In this document: positions 57,501 to 63,821 of the stretch, piece by piece
Position numbering within the stretch: position 1 is the first letter of the stretch
Layout: each line of letters begins with the position of its first letter
Assembly (NCBI GenBank): GCA_948144175.1
Contig: CANXME010002013.1
Coordinates: 67,501 to 131,500 of the forward strand
Source: Closterium sp. NIES-65
Taxonomy: Eukaryota; Streptophyta; Zygnematophyceae; Desmidiales; Closteriaceae
DNA length: 64,000 nucleotides
Reading direction: 5' to 3'
Program-made: the position numbers and the translations under genes
Notes under the pieces: model-generated
Databases searched by the model: none
What the model was told of the DNA's origin: nothing
Seen by the model: only the letters and a program-made list of their open reading frames with translations

Positions 57501-57938
57501 ACATGTGTCTATGCTGTCTCCAGGCCTTCAACCCCACTCTCACATCGTCCTTCTCCTGCTGTGATCACTGTACAGGCCATGAGTCCCATGTTGCTCCTCC
57601 CCGCATTCTTCCAATTTCTCATGTGTCCCTTCTGAGAATTTTCATCCTTTTGCAATCCGTGTTACAGGCAATGGGTCCCATGTGGCATGGCAGCACTGCC
57701 CCACAAATACACAACAAGGTACGCTCTTGTCAATACTTTTCCCGTAAGTTTACCGTAGATTTCTTTATTTGTTCCATAGCTCGCATGCATTATTCGTGTG
57801 TTTCCAATTATTTTCCCCTCTGCACCCTTTCTTATCCCCCCACAGACGATGGCAGAGGCAGTGGGAGACTGGTTCTTTGACAGGCAGAGTGTATCCCTTG
57901 TCGATTGTAAACACCCCTGTAATCCCACATGCGCATGA
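36504..57938 (+). CDS. Pectin acetylesterase, membrane-anchored, proline-rich (10 exons)
   Basis: Exons A-J: 36504-37347, 38428-38510, 40385-40511, 42469-42554, 43348-43683, 52400-52534, 55557-55662, 56574-56719, 57668-57718, 57846-57938. All join in phase with GT-AG borders, giving 668 aa. Exon A has a type II anchor (VAALAYLAAFALAIGVNL) and a ~120-aa Pro-rich, extensin-like stretch. Exons B-J match plant PAE (family CE13, Notum relatives): VCLDGSPPAF, LYLEGGAWCM, NWNMVYIRYCDGASF, the nucleophile box GCSAGGLAALL (Ser419), SDGGYFLDARD, CFFPQNFLPFLHTPFFILNSLYDSWQ in two adjoining parts (probable catalytic Asp534), SCRAHCM (His619), and the C-terminal AVGDWFFDR...PCNPTC. The enzyme would remove acetyl groups from wall pectin. 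The introns are packed with partial exon copies and transposons, so alternative splice choices are plausible. For exon D several copies exist, and the full one begins Gly where others give the family-typical Asp. Confidence 0.87.
37391..37433 (+). repeat. Copy of the 3' end of exon A with donor
   Basis: Repeats ctgactatagtgaatgcttc...ggtgcag and the gtaggt donor 86 bp downstream of the original exon end. Confidence 0.9.
37567..37587. repeat. TTTTGAG-type palindrome (imperfect)
   Basis: cttttgagtcgactccaaag: arms TTTTGAG/CTCCAAA around the self-complementary centre TCGA, one mismatch. Confidence 0.75.
37947..37966. repeat. TTTTGAG-type palindrome, 20 bp perfect
   Basis: cttttgagtcgactcaaaag, perfect inverted repeat with centre TCGA, in intron A-B. 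Confidence 0.95.
38017..38044. repeat. TTTTGAG-type palindrome, 28 bp perfect
   Basis: Perfect 14+14 bp inverted repeat. Each arm extends the 37947 palindrome by GTGA/TCAC. It lies 50 bp from the previous one. Confidence 0.95.
39272..39285. repeat. TTTTGAG-type palindrome, centre GCGC
   Basis: ttgaggcgcctcaa, 14 bp perfect, at the truncated front of the last exon-B copy. Confidence 0.85.
39325..39360. repeat. TTTTGAG-type palindrome, 36 bp perfect, inside an exon-B copy
   Basis: 18+18 bp perfect inverted repeat with centre AATT and arms containing TTTTTGAG/CTCAAAAA. It sits between the parts of the exon copy that read gtggat and tatcttgag, so it replaces or splits the copied exon. Confidence 0.95.
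39439..39590 (+). repeat. 34-bp minisatellite in intron B-C
   Basis: Four full copies plus a partial of a unit containing cacactgctacctggtcttc, nearly identical. Confidence 0.95.
39628..39988. mobile_element. hAT-like MITE rich in GGTTCG motifs
   Basis: About 361 bp. Flanked by ccctgcag on both sides (39620-39627 and 39989-39996), an 8-bp duplication that coincides with an exon-C acceptor sequence. Ends are imperfect inverted repeats (caggcaggcatgag; the right end in reverse reads tagggatgag). The interior is filled with aaccg/cggtt words in both orientations. The left TIR contains a 4-bp slip, so its edge is less certain than for the other MITEs. Confidence 0.65.
39997..40384 (+). repeat. 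Four upstream copies of the 5' end of exon C
   Basis: Copies starting at 39997, 40106, 40217 and 40316 repeat the acceptor ctgcag and the start ggcggggcgtggtgcatgg (GGAWCM) before the complete exon at 40385. The fourth is cut off by the palindrome at 40342. Confidence 0.9.
40342..40357. repeat. TTTTGAG-type palindrome, centre ACGT
   Basis: tttgagacgtctcaaa, 16 bp perfect, exactly where the fourth exon-C 5' copy stops matching the exon. Confidence 0.92.
40540..40782 (+). repeat. Two downstream copies of the 3' end of exon C
   Basis: Near 40544-40630 and 40665-40742, each repeating acttcggttc...aagatgggc...ctgctctc..ccagcc and a gtgagc or gtaagt donor. Confidence 0.9.
40783..41048. mobile_element. 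Solo LTR related to the Copia-5 LTR
   Basis: About 266 bp, colinear with the Copia-5 LTR: shared blocks include gagcttagaat, cattagtaa, gggcaagg, cccaaggcaatc, ggagatcacatttgggtttg, gtacacccaaccaaacac and aggatata. It is more diverged than the two Copia-5 LTRs are from each other. No internal region or clear duplication, so it is an old solo LTR. Orientation is as in the + strand LTR text of Copia-5, i.e. minus element. Confidence 0.85.
41091..41449 (+). repeat. 141-bp array of exon-C 3' ends
   Basis: Three copies (starts near 41109, 41250, 41391) of a 141-bp unit combining the exon-C tail (aagatgggccactggatgct) with pyrimidine-rich intron. The last keeps ccgtaaaacaaaccccg and a gtgagt donor. 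Confidence 0.92.
41610..42400 (+). repeat. Six upstream copies of the 5' end of exon D
   Basis: Starts near 41618, 41758, 41962, 42079, 42212 and 42335, each with a cag acceptor and acttgttcaactggaac or close variants (DFFNWN/DLFNWN). Some contain a stop (ctgaaac). The complete exon is at 42469. Confidence 0.9.
42590..42975 (+). repeat. Three downstream copies of the 3' end of exon D
   Basis: Near 42590-42635, 42728-42786 and 42922-42972. Each repeats gttgacgagccgctccgaga ccat followed by a gtgag donor. Short gaatggtgtgaatgtgaag repeats separate the last two. Confidence 0.9.
43218..43275 (+). repeat. Upstream copy of the 5' part of exon E
   Basis: Repeats cgtgtcttca..gccattatctcccacctgttagcccaccatggcatg, matching exon E near 43378-43430, upstream of the full exon. 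Confidence 0.85.
43700..44161 (+). repeat. Downstream copies of the 3' end of exon E
   Basis: Copies near 43718-43794, 43850-43964, 43996-44074 and 44125-44161 repeat ggatgcgagggatattggc...ctgagggagaccatgtt, usually with a gtgag donor. The last is cut by Copia-5 and resumes at 51315-51375. Confidence 0.9.
44162..44448 (-). repeat. Copia-5 3' LTR
   Basis: 287 bp, TGTCAGAACT...ATTAACA as read on the + strand. Contains a 30-bp segment (including gtgtacacccaacc) absent from the other LTR. The next bases, ccccgcca, complement to a short polypurine tract. Confidence 0.92.
44473..48719 (-). pseudogene. Copia-5 pol (protease to RNase H, broken)
   Basis: Minus strand. The protease reads FTLDSEATHTLL, with Glu in place of the Gly of DSG. 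Then come HHRLGHPNFRTL, an integrase core (HMDVWGPAP, HSDGGGEF, QQNGIVESRN), a Pro-rich linker, RT (KARYVAKGFTQQQ, LVYVDD intact at about 45927-45938), then RNase H split by the MITE at 45006-45491. The 3' part has ASSWADDQTNRRS, SCEAELYAGTMAAQEAR, a stop near 44764, and CDNKSTIHL to the end. Frame changes lie near 47150 and 46150. The most plausible start is 48536 (MAFASATINLL) or 48719. No gag domain precedes it. Confidence 0.87.
45006..45491. mobile_element. hAT-type MITE, family A (GCGTCC-rich), in Copia-5 pol
   Basis: 486 bp with terminal inverted repeats ctaagtggagaaagacgc and an exact 8-bp duplication ctgcagat (44998-45005 and 45492-45499). The subterminal regions are dense in gcgtcc/ggacgc words. 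The interior has caggctgaccggaaaaaaaa. No coding capacity. The 8-bp duplication indicates hAT transposase. Confidence 0.95.
48720..49401 (-). other. Copia-5 leader in place of gag
   Basis: About 0.7 kb between PBS and protease with no recognisable gag domain. A gcgatgggcggcagctcgaag unit recurs imperfectly near 48930-49040 (multiple copies of about 36-40 bp). Confidence 0.7.
49402..49413 (-). other. Copia-5 primer-binding site
   Basis: On the minus strand tggtatcagagc, adjacent to the 5' LTR, complementary to initiator tRNA-Met. Confidence 0.88.
49534..50169. mobile_element. hAT-type MITE, family A, in the Copia-5 LTR
   Basis: 636 bp, ends cttagttcagaaagacgc / (reverse) cttagttcggaaagacgc, duplication attagggg (49526-49533 and 50170-50177). 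Same family as 45006-45491: gcgtcc-dense ends and a t-rich cggg..gcccg interior. No coding capacity. Confidence 0.95.
50295..51286. mobile_element. hAT-type MITE, family B (GGGTC-rich), in the Copia-5 LTR
   Basis: 992 bp with terminal inverted repeats taggcatgatcat and the exact duplication attgtgag (50287-50294 and 51287-51294). Both ends carry 100-200 bp of cgacccgacc/gggtcgggtc repeats. The interior contains ggctgaccggaaaaaaaa, also seen in family A, and an internal direct repeat (gacattgacttcgcgatctg near 50918 and 50991). Confidence 0.95.
51315..51605 (+). other. Remainder of the exon-E copy and following intron
   Basis: 51315-51375 continues the exon-E 3' copy interrupted by Copia-5 (ggcactttttgagggacacc...). 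Then several short repeats of catgtgagttcgctgtgtta and pyrimidine-rich intron. Confidence 0.8.
51606..52399 (+). repeat. Six upstream copies of the 5' end of exon F
   Basis: Copies near 51619, 51756, 51893, 51983, 52120 and 52262, typically about 135 bp apart, repeat (acag)aatgtcatctcaacccccactg and part of cagtgcttctt..cagagaac. They are diverged and several lack frame. The full exon starts at 52400. Confidence 0.88.
52475..55217 (+). repeat. 126-bp array: 22 copies of the exon-F 3' end with donor
   Basis: Unit = last ~60 bp of exon F (LPFLHTPFFILNSLYDSWQ) + gtaagg donor + ~60 bp of intron. Donor positions run from 52535 to 55181 in 21 steps of exactly 126 bp. Most units differ by only a few bases. 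At 53039, 53417, 53795, 54173 and 54551 (378 bp apart) the donor reads ct instead of gt. These mark a three-unit higher-order repeat repeated about five times. The last four units carry private changes, as expected at an array edge. The whole array stays open in one frame because 126 is a multiple of three. Confidence 0.97.
55221..55248. repeat. TTTGAG...CTCAAA arms at the array edge
   Basis: The final array unit stops after attgcaaa and continues as tttgagctttctagttcgactcaaaa: the same arms as the palindromes, with a 13-14-bp spacer. Confidence 0.7.
55262..55556 (+). repeat. Two upstream copies of exon G
   Basis: Near 55275-55335 and 55427-55490, repeating the start of exon G (tcgcccactcctttgcatccttc..gtcttc..gaaaaggcgtgg). 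The intron between them (gtgctgcccaacgccccctc...ccgcag) is also duplicated. Confidence 0.88.
55845..56150 (+). repeat. 42-bp pyrimidine-rich minisatellite in intron G-H
   Basis: About seven copies of a unit containing ttattttcctccccttattt and tctcatcttgtttttctcct. Confidence 0.93.
56424..56475 (+). repeat. Upstream copy of the 5' end of exon H
   Basis: acagcctatcgggatgagac followed by ggtgggcaaggtgacgcccc, matching exon H (56574) with a few changes and an intact acceptor. Confidence 0.92.
56955..57600 (+). repeat. Short repeats and upstream copies of the exon-I start
   Basis: gcatcgtcccatgtgacatggcccc recurs at about 56955-57135. Acceptor plus exon-I-like starts (caggccatgggccccatgtc, caggccatgagtcccatgtt, caggcgatgcgtcc) occur near 57349, 57571 and 57443, before the full exon at 57668. 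Confidence 0.82.
56979..56994. repeat. TTTTGAG-type palindrome in intron H-I
   Basis: tttgagtcgactcaaa, 16 bp perfect, following a truncated catgtgac repeat unit. Weaker relatives lie near 57281 (tttttaggagcctcaaaaa), 57403 (gggtcgactcaata) and 57466 (tttagacgtctcaaa). Confidence 0.88.
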
Positions 57939-57999
57939 TTATAGTTGATTTTCTTTTGCATGCCACTTTGTGTTGCATGTAGCATTTATAGTTATGTAG

Positions 58000-58759
58000 C
58001 AGGGCCTCAGAAGTCAGCGAAAAAAGGCTGATTAGGGGTAAAAAGGCTGAGATTTCAGTGCTGGGAAGAAAGGGGGGCTGATTTGTCAGCATTTTTTTCA
58101 TTGTACCGGCTGATTTTTCAGCATTTTTTTCATTGTATGGTCTGAAATTTCAGAGTTTTTTTAGAGGTGTAAACTGACTGATCAGCGTTGTAACGGGTGT
58201 GTGGGCTGAAATCCCACTAGTGGAGATTCGTGCAGTGCCGAGAATCAAAAACCTGCCTGGCCAATCAGATGGCACGAATGTGCAATCTAGTTTCTGGTTT
58301 CTGGATGCAAGTCTTACAGCTTGACTCGTCACTACAGATTTGCCCGAGACAGCAAATTCGCCCCTACAGAACAGATTCGCCCTGTCAGAGCCACAACAAT
58401 TTCGCCCAATCACAAGAATTTTTGCTCTGACACAACACGTTCTTCCAGAAATTCGCCCAATCACTGGAAATTAGCTCGGATTCGCCATGTTGTTGCCGAT
58501 AGAAGGTACTGTATCTTCGTGTGTGAAGCTGTGTAGGCACGTCGTGTGCACTGTTGGCAGCACGTCGCGTGTTGCGCTATAGGAAAGCATGAAGTTGTGT
58601 TCAGCCTTTGTTTTTAAGCAAGGCTGAATGATCAGCCAATTTTTGAAACTAAGCACTGAAATTTCAGCTTTTTTTTTCAAGGCTACCCTGATTAATCAGC
58701 CTTCATCCCACTCCCAAGGTTGACGATTCAGCCTAGGCCAAAACGAATCTGAAGCCCTG
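58000..58759. mobile_element. hAT-type MITE, family C (GGCTGA-rich)
   Basis: 760 bp, terminal inverted repeats cagggcctcaga / (reverse) cagggcttcaga, exact duplication ttatgtag (57992-57999 and 58760-58767). Ends are dense in ggctga/tcagcc words with a- and t-runs. The interior has repeated aattcgcccaatcac. No coding capacity. It lies 62 bp beyond the pectin acetylesterase stop, in its 3' flank. Confidence 0.95.
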
Positions 58760-58814
58760 TTATGTAGATTGATATTTTGTAAGCCACATAAATAGTTTTT
58801 CCTGAGAAAACTGA

Positions 58815-58929
58815 AACGAGAATGAAATGACTAAGGGAAAGTTGGGTACAAGTACAAACCCTAGAAAGCTGTACCCCATATGTGTTACCCCACTATAGCC
58901 TACAGTAGCTATGTCATATAAATCTGACA
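58815..58929 (-). repeat. Copia-4 3' LTR (outer edge uncertain)
   Basis: On the minus strand starts tgtcagatttatatgacata. Contains ggggtacag and tagggtttgt, as in the Copia-1 LTR. Followed on the + strand by the PPT complement cacccccatagg at 58930. Confidence 0.65.
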
Positions 58930-59139
58930 CACCCCCATAGGCAAAGTGGGGTAGAACAAGGGGTCACAAGACCAGTCAAGCAAAGCAAAGCAAAGCAAGC
59001 TCAAGGTGGATCACAAAGTCACCACACATTCCGAGCACAAGTTCAAGGCCACAAGGCCAGTTCACATGCAGGAGTACATATATATAAAAGACTAGACAAG
59101 CAAGAGCAGGTGTATATATATGCAACAGTACAAGCAAGG

Positions 59140-60789
59140 TCAAGAGGTGAGCAAGTGAGGCAAGACAGGCACAAGACCCAGCTGTGTGCAGAAGCGCTGA
59201 TGATCACAAGGCGCAAGTGCCTTGGTGAAGACATCAGCAGTGTTGGCCTCAGAGGCCACGTACGCAAGCCGCAACTGACCACGCTGCTGTAGCTCACGAG
59301 CAAGAAAGTAGCGAAGAGCAATGTGCTTTGTTCTGTGCTCCAGTCTCTGCTCTCGACACAAGGCCAGCATGGCCTTGTTGTCTACGTACAGGACTGGAGA
59401 AGAACAAGGCGACTCTCCAAGGTCGGTCAGCAGGTAGGTGAGCCAGCGAAGCTCCTGTGCAGCCATGGCCCCGGCGTAGATCTCGGCCTCACAACTGGAG
59501 CCGAGAACAGAAGACGAGCGAGTAGTCCGCCACGAAACAGAGCCGGAACCAAGGCTGAAGGTGTAGCCCTGTGACGACCGCTGCGTAGCCCGGTCGTCAG
59601 CCCAAGAAGCGTCCGCGTGCCCAGTGAGGACCACTGGACTCCGCCCTCCAAGCACTAGCCCCATGCCCGACGTACTGCACAAGTAGCGCAACACCCTCTT
59701 CGCTGCAGCCATGTGCTCTGGTCGGTGTCTACCAGGAGCAACATAGCGTGCGAGAATGCTAAGAGGGTATGCAAGGTCAGGTCGTGTGCAGGTCATCAGG
59801 TACATGAGGCAGCCAACAAGCTCTGGATACGGGCCACTCGACTCTACGGACTCATCCGAAGGCAGAGCTGAGAGCGAGTGGCGAGTAGGCAGAGGAGTGG
59901 CCTGAGGCGAGGGGTACGTGAAGCCGAAGCGCTGAAGGACCTGCTGCACCATGTGTGACTGAGTCAGAGTAATGGTGCGCTGTGCTCTGTCCCGGGTGAT
60001 CTGCAAGCCAAGGTAGCTGCGCAGTTCACCCAGGTCTGTGCACTTGTGTCTCTTCTGCAGCTCGGACTTCACGTAGGCGAGTCCAGCAGTGTCAGCTGTG
60101 GCAAAGAACAAGTCCTCGACGTACACGAGGATGTAGAACGGCGGCAGAGAAGTGTCGGTGCGCAGAAACAGCAACGGGTCGGCAGTAGAAGGAGCAAACC
60201 CAAGAGCCGCAAGCGTAGTCCTCAGTGTGTCGTGCCACTCACGTGGCGCCTGGCGGAGACCGTAGACTAGACGCCGGAGACTCCACTGGGTACCAGGAGG
60301 GAAAGACCCAGTGAAGCCAGGTGGGCGGCGCAGCCAGATCTCCTCGTGCAGGCTGCCCTGCAAGAAAGCTGTGCTGAAGTCGAGAGAGTGCAGCTCGTAG
60401 TCACGGTGAGCAGCAACGTGCAGGAGTACCCGAAGAGTGGTCATCTTCGGGGTGGGAGAGAAGGTCTGAAAGTAGTCAACTCCCTGCCGCTGACTGAAGC
60501 CACGAGCCACGTAAGGCGCCTTGAAGACAGGCGGAGAACCCGGCGGCCGCTTCACCCTGAAAATCCACATGCCACTGACGATGTTCGCCCCAGGAGGGGG
60601 GACAGCGTCAACGTAGGTGCCTGTGGACTTCAAGGAAGCCATCTCTGCATCCATAGCTGCCTGCCACTGAGAGGAGTAGGGACCCTCTATCGCCTCCGCG
60701 TAAGAGCGCGGAGTCGGGATGTCAAGTGCATCCGGGTCTCCCTCAGGGGTAAGCAGTACGGACACGAGATGAGGTGAAGCAGCTGCCAA
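59140..60789 (-). CDS. Copia-4 reverse transcriptase and RNase H
   Basis: 549-codon open segment. RT has [27 protein letters not shown] and GLRQAPREWHDTL. RNase H has [38 protein letters not shown] and VDNKAML, and the end is [12 protein letters not shown]. The catalytic box reads YVED instead of YVDD (Glu codon 60115-60117), so the polymerase should be inactive. The first Met is a convenience; the segment is part of a polyprotein and is preceded by a frame break near 60,800-60,910. Confidence 0.9.
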   Translation of the reverse strand: MAAASPHLVSVLLTPEGDPDALDIPTPRSYAEAIEGPYSSQWQAAMDAEMASLKSTGTYVDAVPPPGANIVSGMWIFRVKRPPGSPPVFKAPYVARGFSQRQGVDYFQTFSPTPKMTTLRVLLHVAAHRDYELHSLDFSTAFLQGSLHEEIWLRRPPGFTGSFPPGTQWSLRRLVYGLRQAPREWHDTLRTTLAALGFAPSTADPLLFLRTDTSLPPFYILVYVEDLFFATADTAGLAYVKSELQKRHKCTDLGELRSYLGLQITRDRAQRTITLTQSHMVQQVLQRFGFTYPSPQATPLPTRHSLSALPSDESVESSGPYPELVGCLMYLMTCTRPDLAYPLSILARYVAPGRHRPEHMAAAKRVLRYLCSTSGMGLVLGGRSPVVLTGHADASWADDRATQRSSQGYTFSLGSGSVSWRTTRSSSVLGSSCEAEIYAGAMAAQELRWLTYLLTDLGESPCSSPVLYVDNKAMLALCREQRLEHRTKHIALRYFLARELQQRGQLRLAYVASEANTADVFTKALAPCDHQRFCTQLGLVPVLPHLLTS

Positions 60790-60902
60790 GAACTGGAACT
60801 CCTCCTGCCTGTCCTCAACGACGTCCGTGCCAAGGGCACACTCACCCCCGACGGACGAAGGACAGACAGACTCAGACTCAGCGACAAGACTAGCAGCGTA
60901 GT

Positions 60903-63091
60903 CTAGGCGACAGCGAGCAGCTCAGCAACTAAAGCAGACGCAGCAGTGGACTCGAAGGAAGGGTCAGTGACGACAGTAGCCAGGAGACGCGTGACAGTAG
61001 GACTGGCAGCACGAAGAGAGTCCGACTCCGGGTCGGCAAAAGCAGGAAGAGAGGACGCAGGAGGACAAGGCAAAAGGGCACGCAGAGGAGCAGTGGATGG
61101 ACGCAGAGACATCCTGTGCGAGCCAGGGACAGGAGGAGGACGCTGACGCGAACCACGACCACTAGCGCGAGCAGCACGGACAGGCGACGCAGGGCGAGAC
61201 GCAGGCTCACGACGCTCAGTAAGACCTCCAGTAGGACTAGTGTAGGGAGAAGGAGCAAGCAAAGAGGAGGTAGGCTGCAACTGTAACTGTGACGGGACTG
61301 GCTGTGGACACGCTAAAGAAGGAGGAGGACCAGTAGAAGGCGGAAGACAAAGAACCTGCTGCAGGAGTGGAACGAAGTACGGTCGAGGCCGCGCGGCGAC
61401 GCCAGACACAGCAAAGACAGCACCAGCACCCCCAGCAGGAGCACCCGCTCCAGCTGCACCTCCAGTAGCGCCAGAACCTCCAGCAGTACCAGGAGTACCC
61501 GCAGCAGTACCGCCAGCAGTAGTCTCAGCTCCAACACCCTCAGCAGCACCAGCTCTAGTCGAACCCGCAGGCCCAGCAGCTCCATTACTCCCAGTACGAG
61601 CACCTCCGGGACCCGCGACAGCAGCACCCTCAGTAGCCGAAGAACCTCAAGCACCAGCAGCACGCCTCCAGCGTCGGGCAAACCACTCGCGCAGCTCCCG
61701 TGGAGAGAGTGGCTCCCGCAGAGACGAAGCACCCGGAGAACCTCCAGGCGGAGCACCTCCAAGCTCACCACCCCCAGGCTCAGCACCCCCAGGCTCAGCA
61801 CCCCCAGGCTCAGCACCCCCAGGCGCAGCACCCTCAGACTCAGCACCCCCAGGCTCAGCACCCCCAAGCTCAGCACCCCCAGTCGCAGCACCCCTAGGCT
61901 CAGCACCCTCAGGCTCAGCACCCCCAGTCGCAGCACCCCCAGGCTCAGAACCCTTAGCAGCACCAGAGTCACCAGTGACCTCGACAGGCTCGACTGCGTC
62001 TACCTGGGACACACCTGAAGGGGACGGACCCTGGGGGGGGAGGGGGTCTACCGGAGGGGGACCTGGTACAAGGAAGAGCGGCGGCGGGGGGAGGGACAGA
62101 GTGCGGTAGGGGAAGAGGCGGTAGTAGGGGACCGACTCGTCAAACGTGACGTCCTGGGAGGACAGAACACGGCGAGAGGTGGGGTGGTAGAACTGCCACC
62201 CAGGCGCGTCAGGGGGGAACCCCAGGAAGACGCAAGGAGCAGCACGAGGGGACAGCTTGTCCGCAGACAAGTCGCGGACAAACGCCCGAGCTCCCCAGAC
62301 CCGGAACGCCGACGCATCGCCAACCTTCCCCGTCCACAGCAAGGCTGGGGAGGTCTCCGGCCTGGAGACCCTGGGGTGTAGGTTGATCTGATGCGCCGCG
62401 TACCTCACCGCAAACGGCCACAGAAAATGGGGAGCAGCCGCTGGCATCATAGACGTACGAGCGACGTCCATGACCATGCCAATGCGGCGCTCAGCAATCC
62501 CATTTTGCTGCGGGGAGTCCGGAAGCGTGAAGGTCTAACGGATTCCTCGTGCGCGACAGTAGGCTCTCAGAAAGCCAGAAGAAAACTCTCCGCCTCTGTC
62601 CGAGTGCAGACGCAGATCAGGAAAGTCCGAGCAAAAGCTCAGCCTGAGCTGGAGACGAGCTGCGCGGATCCAGTCGATCAGCACCTCAGTGACATCACCC
62701 TTGCTGCGAAGGGGAAGACTGTGGTGTAACGCGAGTAGTCGTCAACAACAAGCAGGAAGTAGCGCTCGTGACCCTGTCCACGGACGCGGGCTGGGCCCCA
62801 CACGTCCATGTGAAGCGTCTGCAACGGGGCCTCTGTTGGAGGAAACTGGGAGGAGTGAGGGGCAGCACGCTGGCGCCCCTCGACACAGGGGACACAGGTA
62901 GGGCCAGGGCCCTGAGGAAGGGGAGGGAGGGACCGAGGGAGACCAGAGTCAAGAAGACGGGAGGCCATGCCTCTGAGCCGAAGCAGAGAGGGGTGACCAA
63001 GGCGGTGGTGCCAGAGGAGAGTCTCGTGAGACAGGAGACGACACGAACAGGGGGCAGACTCAGGACCAGACCTGGACGCTGCAGCAAGCAC
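60903..63091 (-). pseudogene. Copia-4 integrase and linker (broken)
   Basis: [12 protein letters not shown] and HMDVWGPAR lie near 62,800-63,020. A frame break near 62,690 and an in-frame TAG at about 62535 (where related copies have Gln before the TFTLP segment) interrupt the integrase. QQNGIAERRIG follows. From 62477 the C-terminal part ([20 protein letters not shown]) leads into a Gly/Ala/Glu repeat (GGAEPGGAEPGG type, 61,740-61,950) and a Pro/Ser-rich linker with another frame change near 61,650. Confidence 0.82.
61740..61950 (-). repeat. 15-bp coding minisatellite in the Copia-4 linker
   Basis: Units of the type cacccccaggctcag (+ strand), roughly a dozen, encoding GGAEP repeats. The same position holds other repeats in Copia-1 and Copia-3. 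Confidence 0.9.
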
Positions 63092-63119
63092 CTGACCCGA
63101 CGCAGTGACCCTACCAGAC

Positions 63120-63821
63120 TCAACAACCGGAGGAGACGGAGTGGTCAGTGTGCAGAGGCTCGACCCCGGCCGACGGGTAAACGGCCAGGTGTCGGCCTGT
63201 GCTAGCCTCTGTGCAGTGCGTCACCCGCTCACGCGCAGGAGTGAACTGGTGTACTCCCCCATCCTGTAGGTCAGCACCACTCACCAGGTTCGTAGAGAAC
63301 GAGGGGAGGTAGAGACCAGACAGGGTGCCAGAGGGAGCCGCCAGACACGGGAGGACTGTGGAGAAGTGAGACAGGACAGGACCCCCAGAGGGGTCAGCCA
63401 GAGACACCGCAACCGGCCGACTAAGTGGCGTGAGTGTGGTGCGGTCCCGAAAGAAGGAGCGAGAAGCTCCAGAGTCAAGGGTGAAGGTGAGGGAGGCCGA
63501 AGCCGACGTAGTACATGAGAGCGCAGACTCACCAGTACCTGAGGACGCAGACGCACTAGCACCTAGAGCAGCAGCGTCGCAAGCACCTAGGGCAGCCGCC
63601 TCACCAGTACCTAGAGCAGCAGTCTCAATGCCCGGATCGGGCGGGAAACACCGGTAACAGTCACCCTCATCACTAATAGACACAGCAGACATGGCAGAAA
63701 GGATAGCATCAAAATCAAGATCATAGATGGCAACGCCCGCCCTAGACAGCTCGCCCCAGCGAGGGATCTCTGGTCCGTCAGGCGGCCAAAGCAGCGCTGG
63801 GTGGGGTGCGCACCCCCACAC
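63120..63821 (-). CDS. Copia-4 protease region
   Basis: 233-codon segment with the aspartic protease motif TLDSGASRSFFRDRTTLTPL, PCLAAPSGTLSGLYLPSFS and a leader rich in Ala/Gly/Ser. The frame stops at 63120, just before GAG-pre-integrase, so another break lies there. Upstream, toward 63,900, a zinc knuckle of spacing C-x13-C-x3-H-x4-C is readable in another frame. Confidence 0.85.
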   Translation of the reverse strand: MWGCAPHPALLWPPDGPEIPRWGELSRAGVAIYDLDFDAILSAMSAVSISDEGDCYRCFPPDPGIETAALGTGEAAALGACDAAALGASASASSGTGESALSCTTSASASLTFTLDSGASRSFFRDRTTLTPLSRPVAVSLADPSGGPVLSHFSTVLPCLAAPSGTLSGLYLPSFSTNLVSGADLQDGGVHQFTPARERVTHCTEASTGRHLAVYPSAGVEPLHTDHSVSSGC

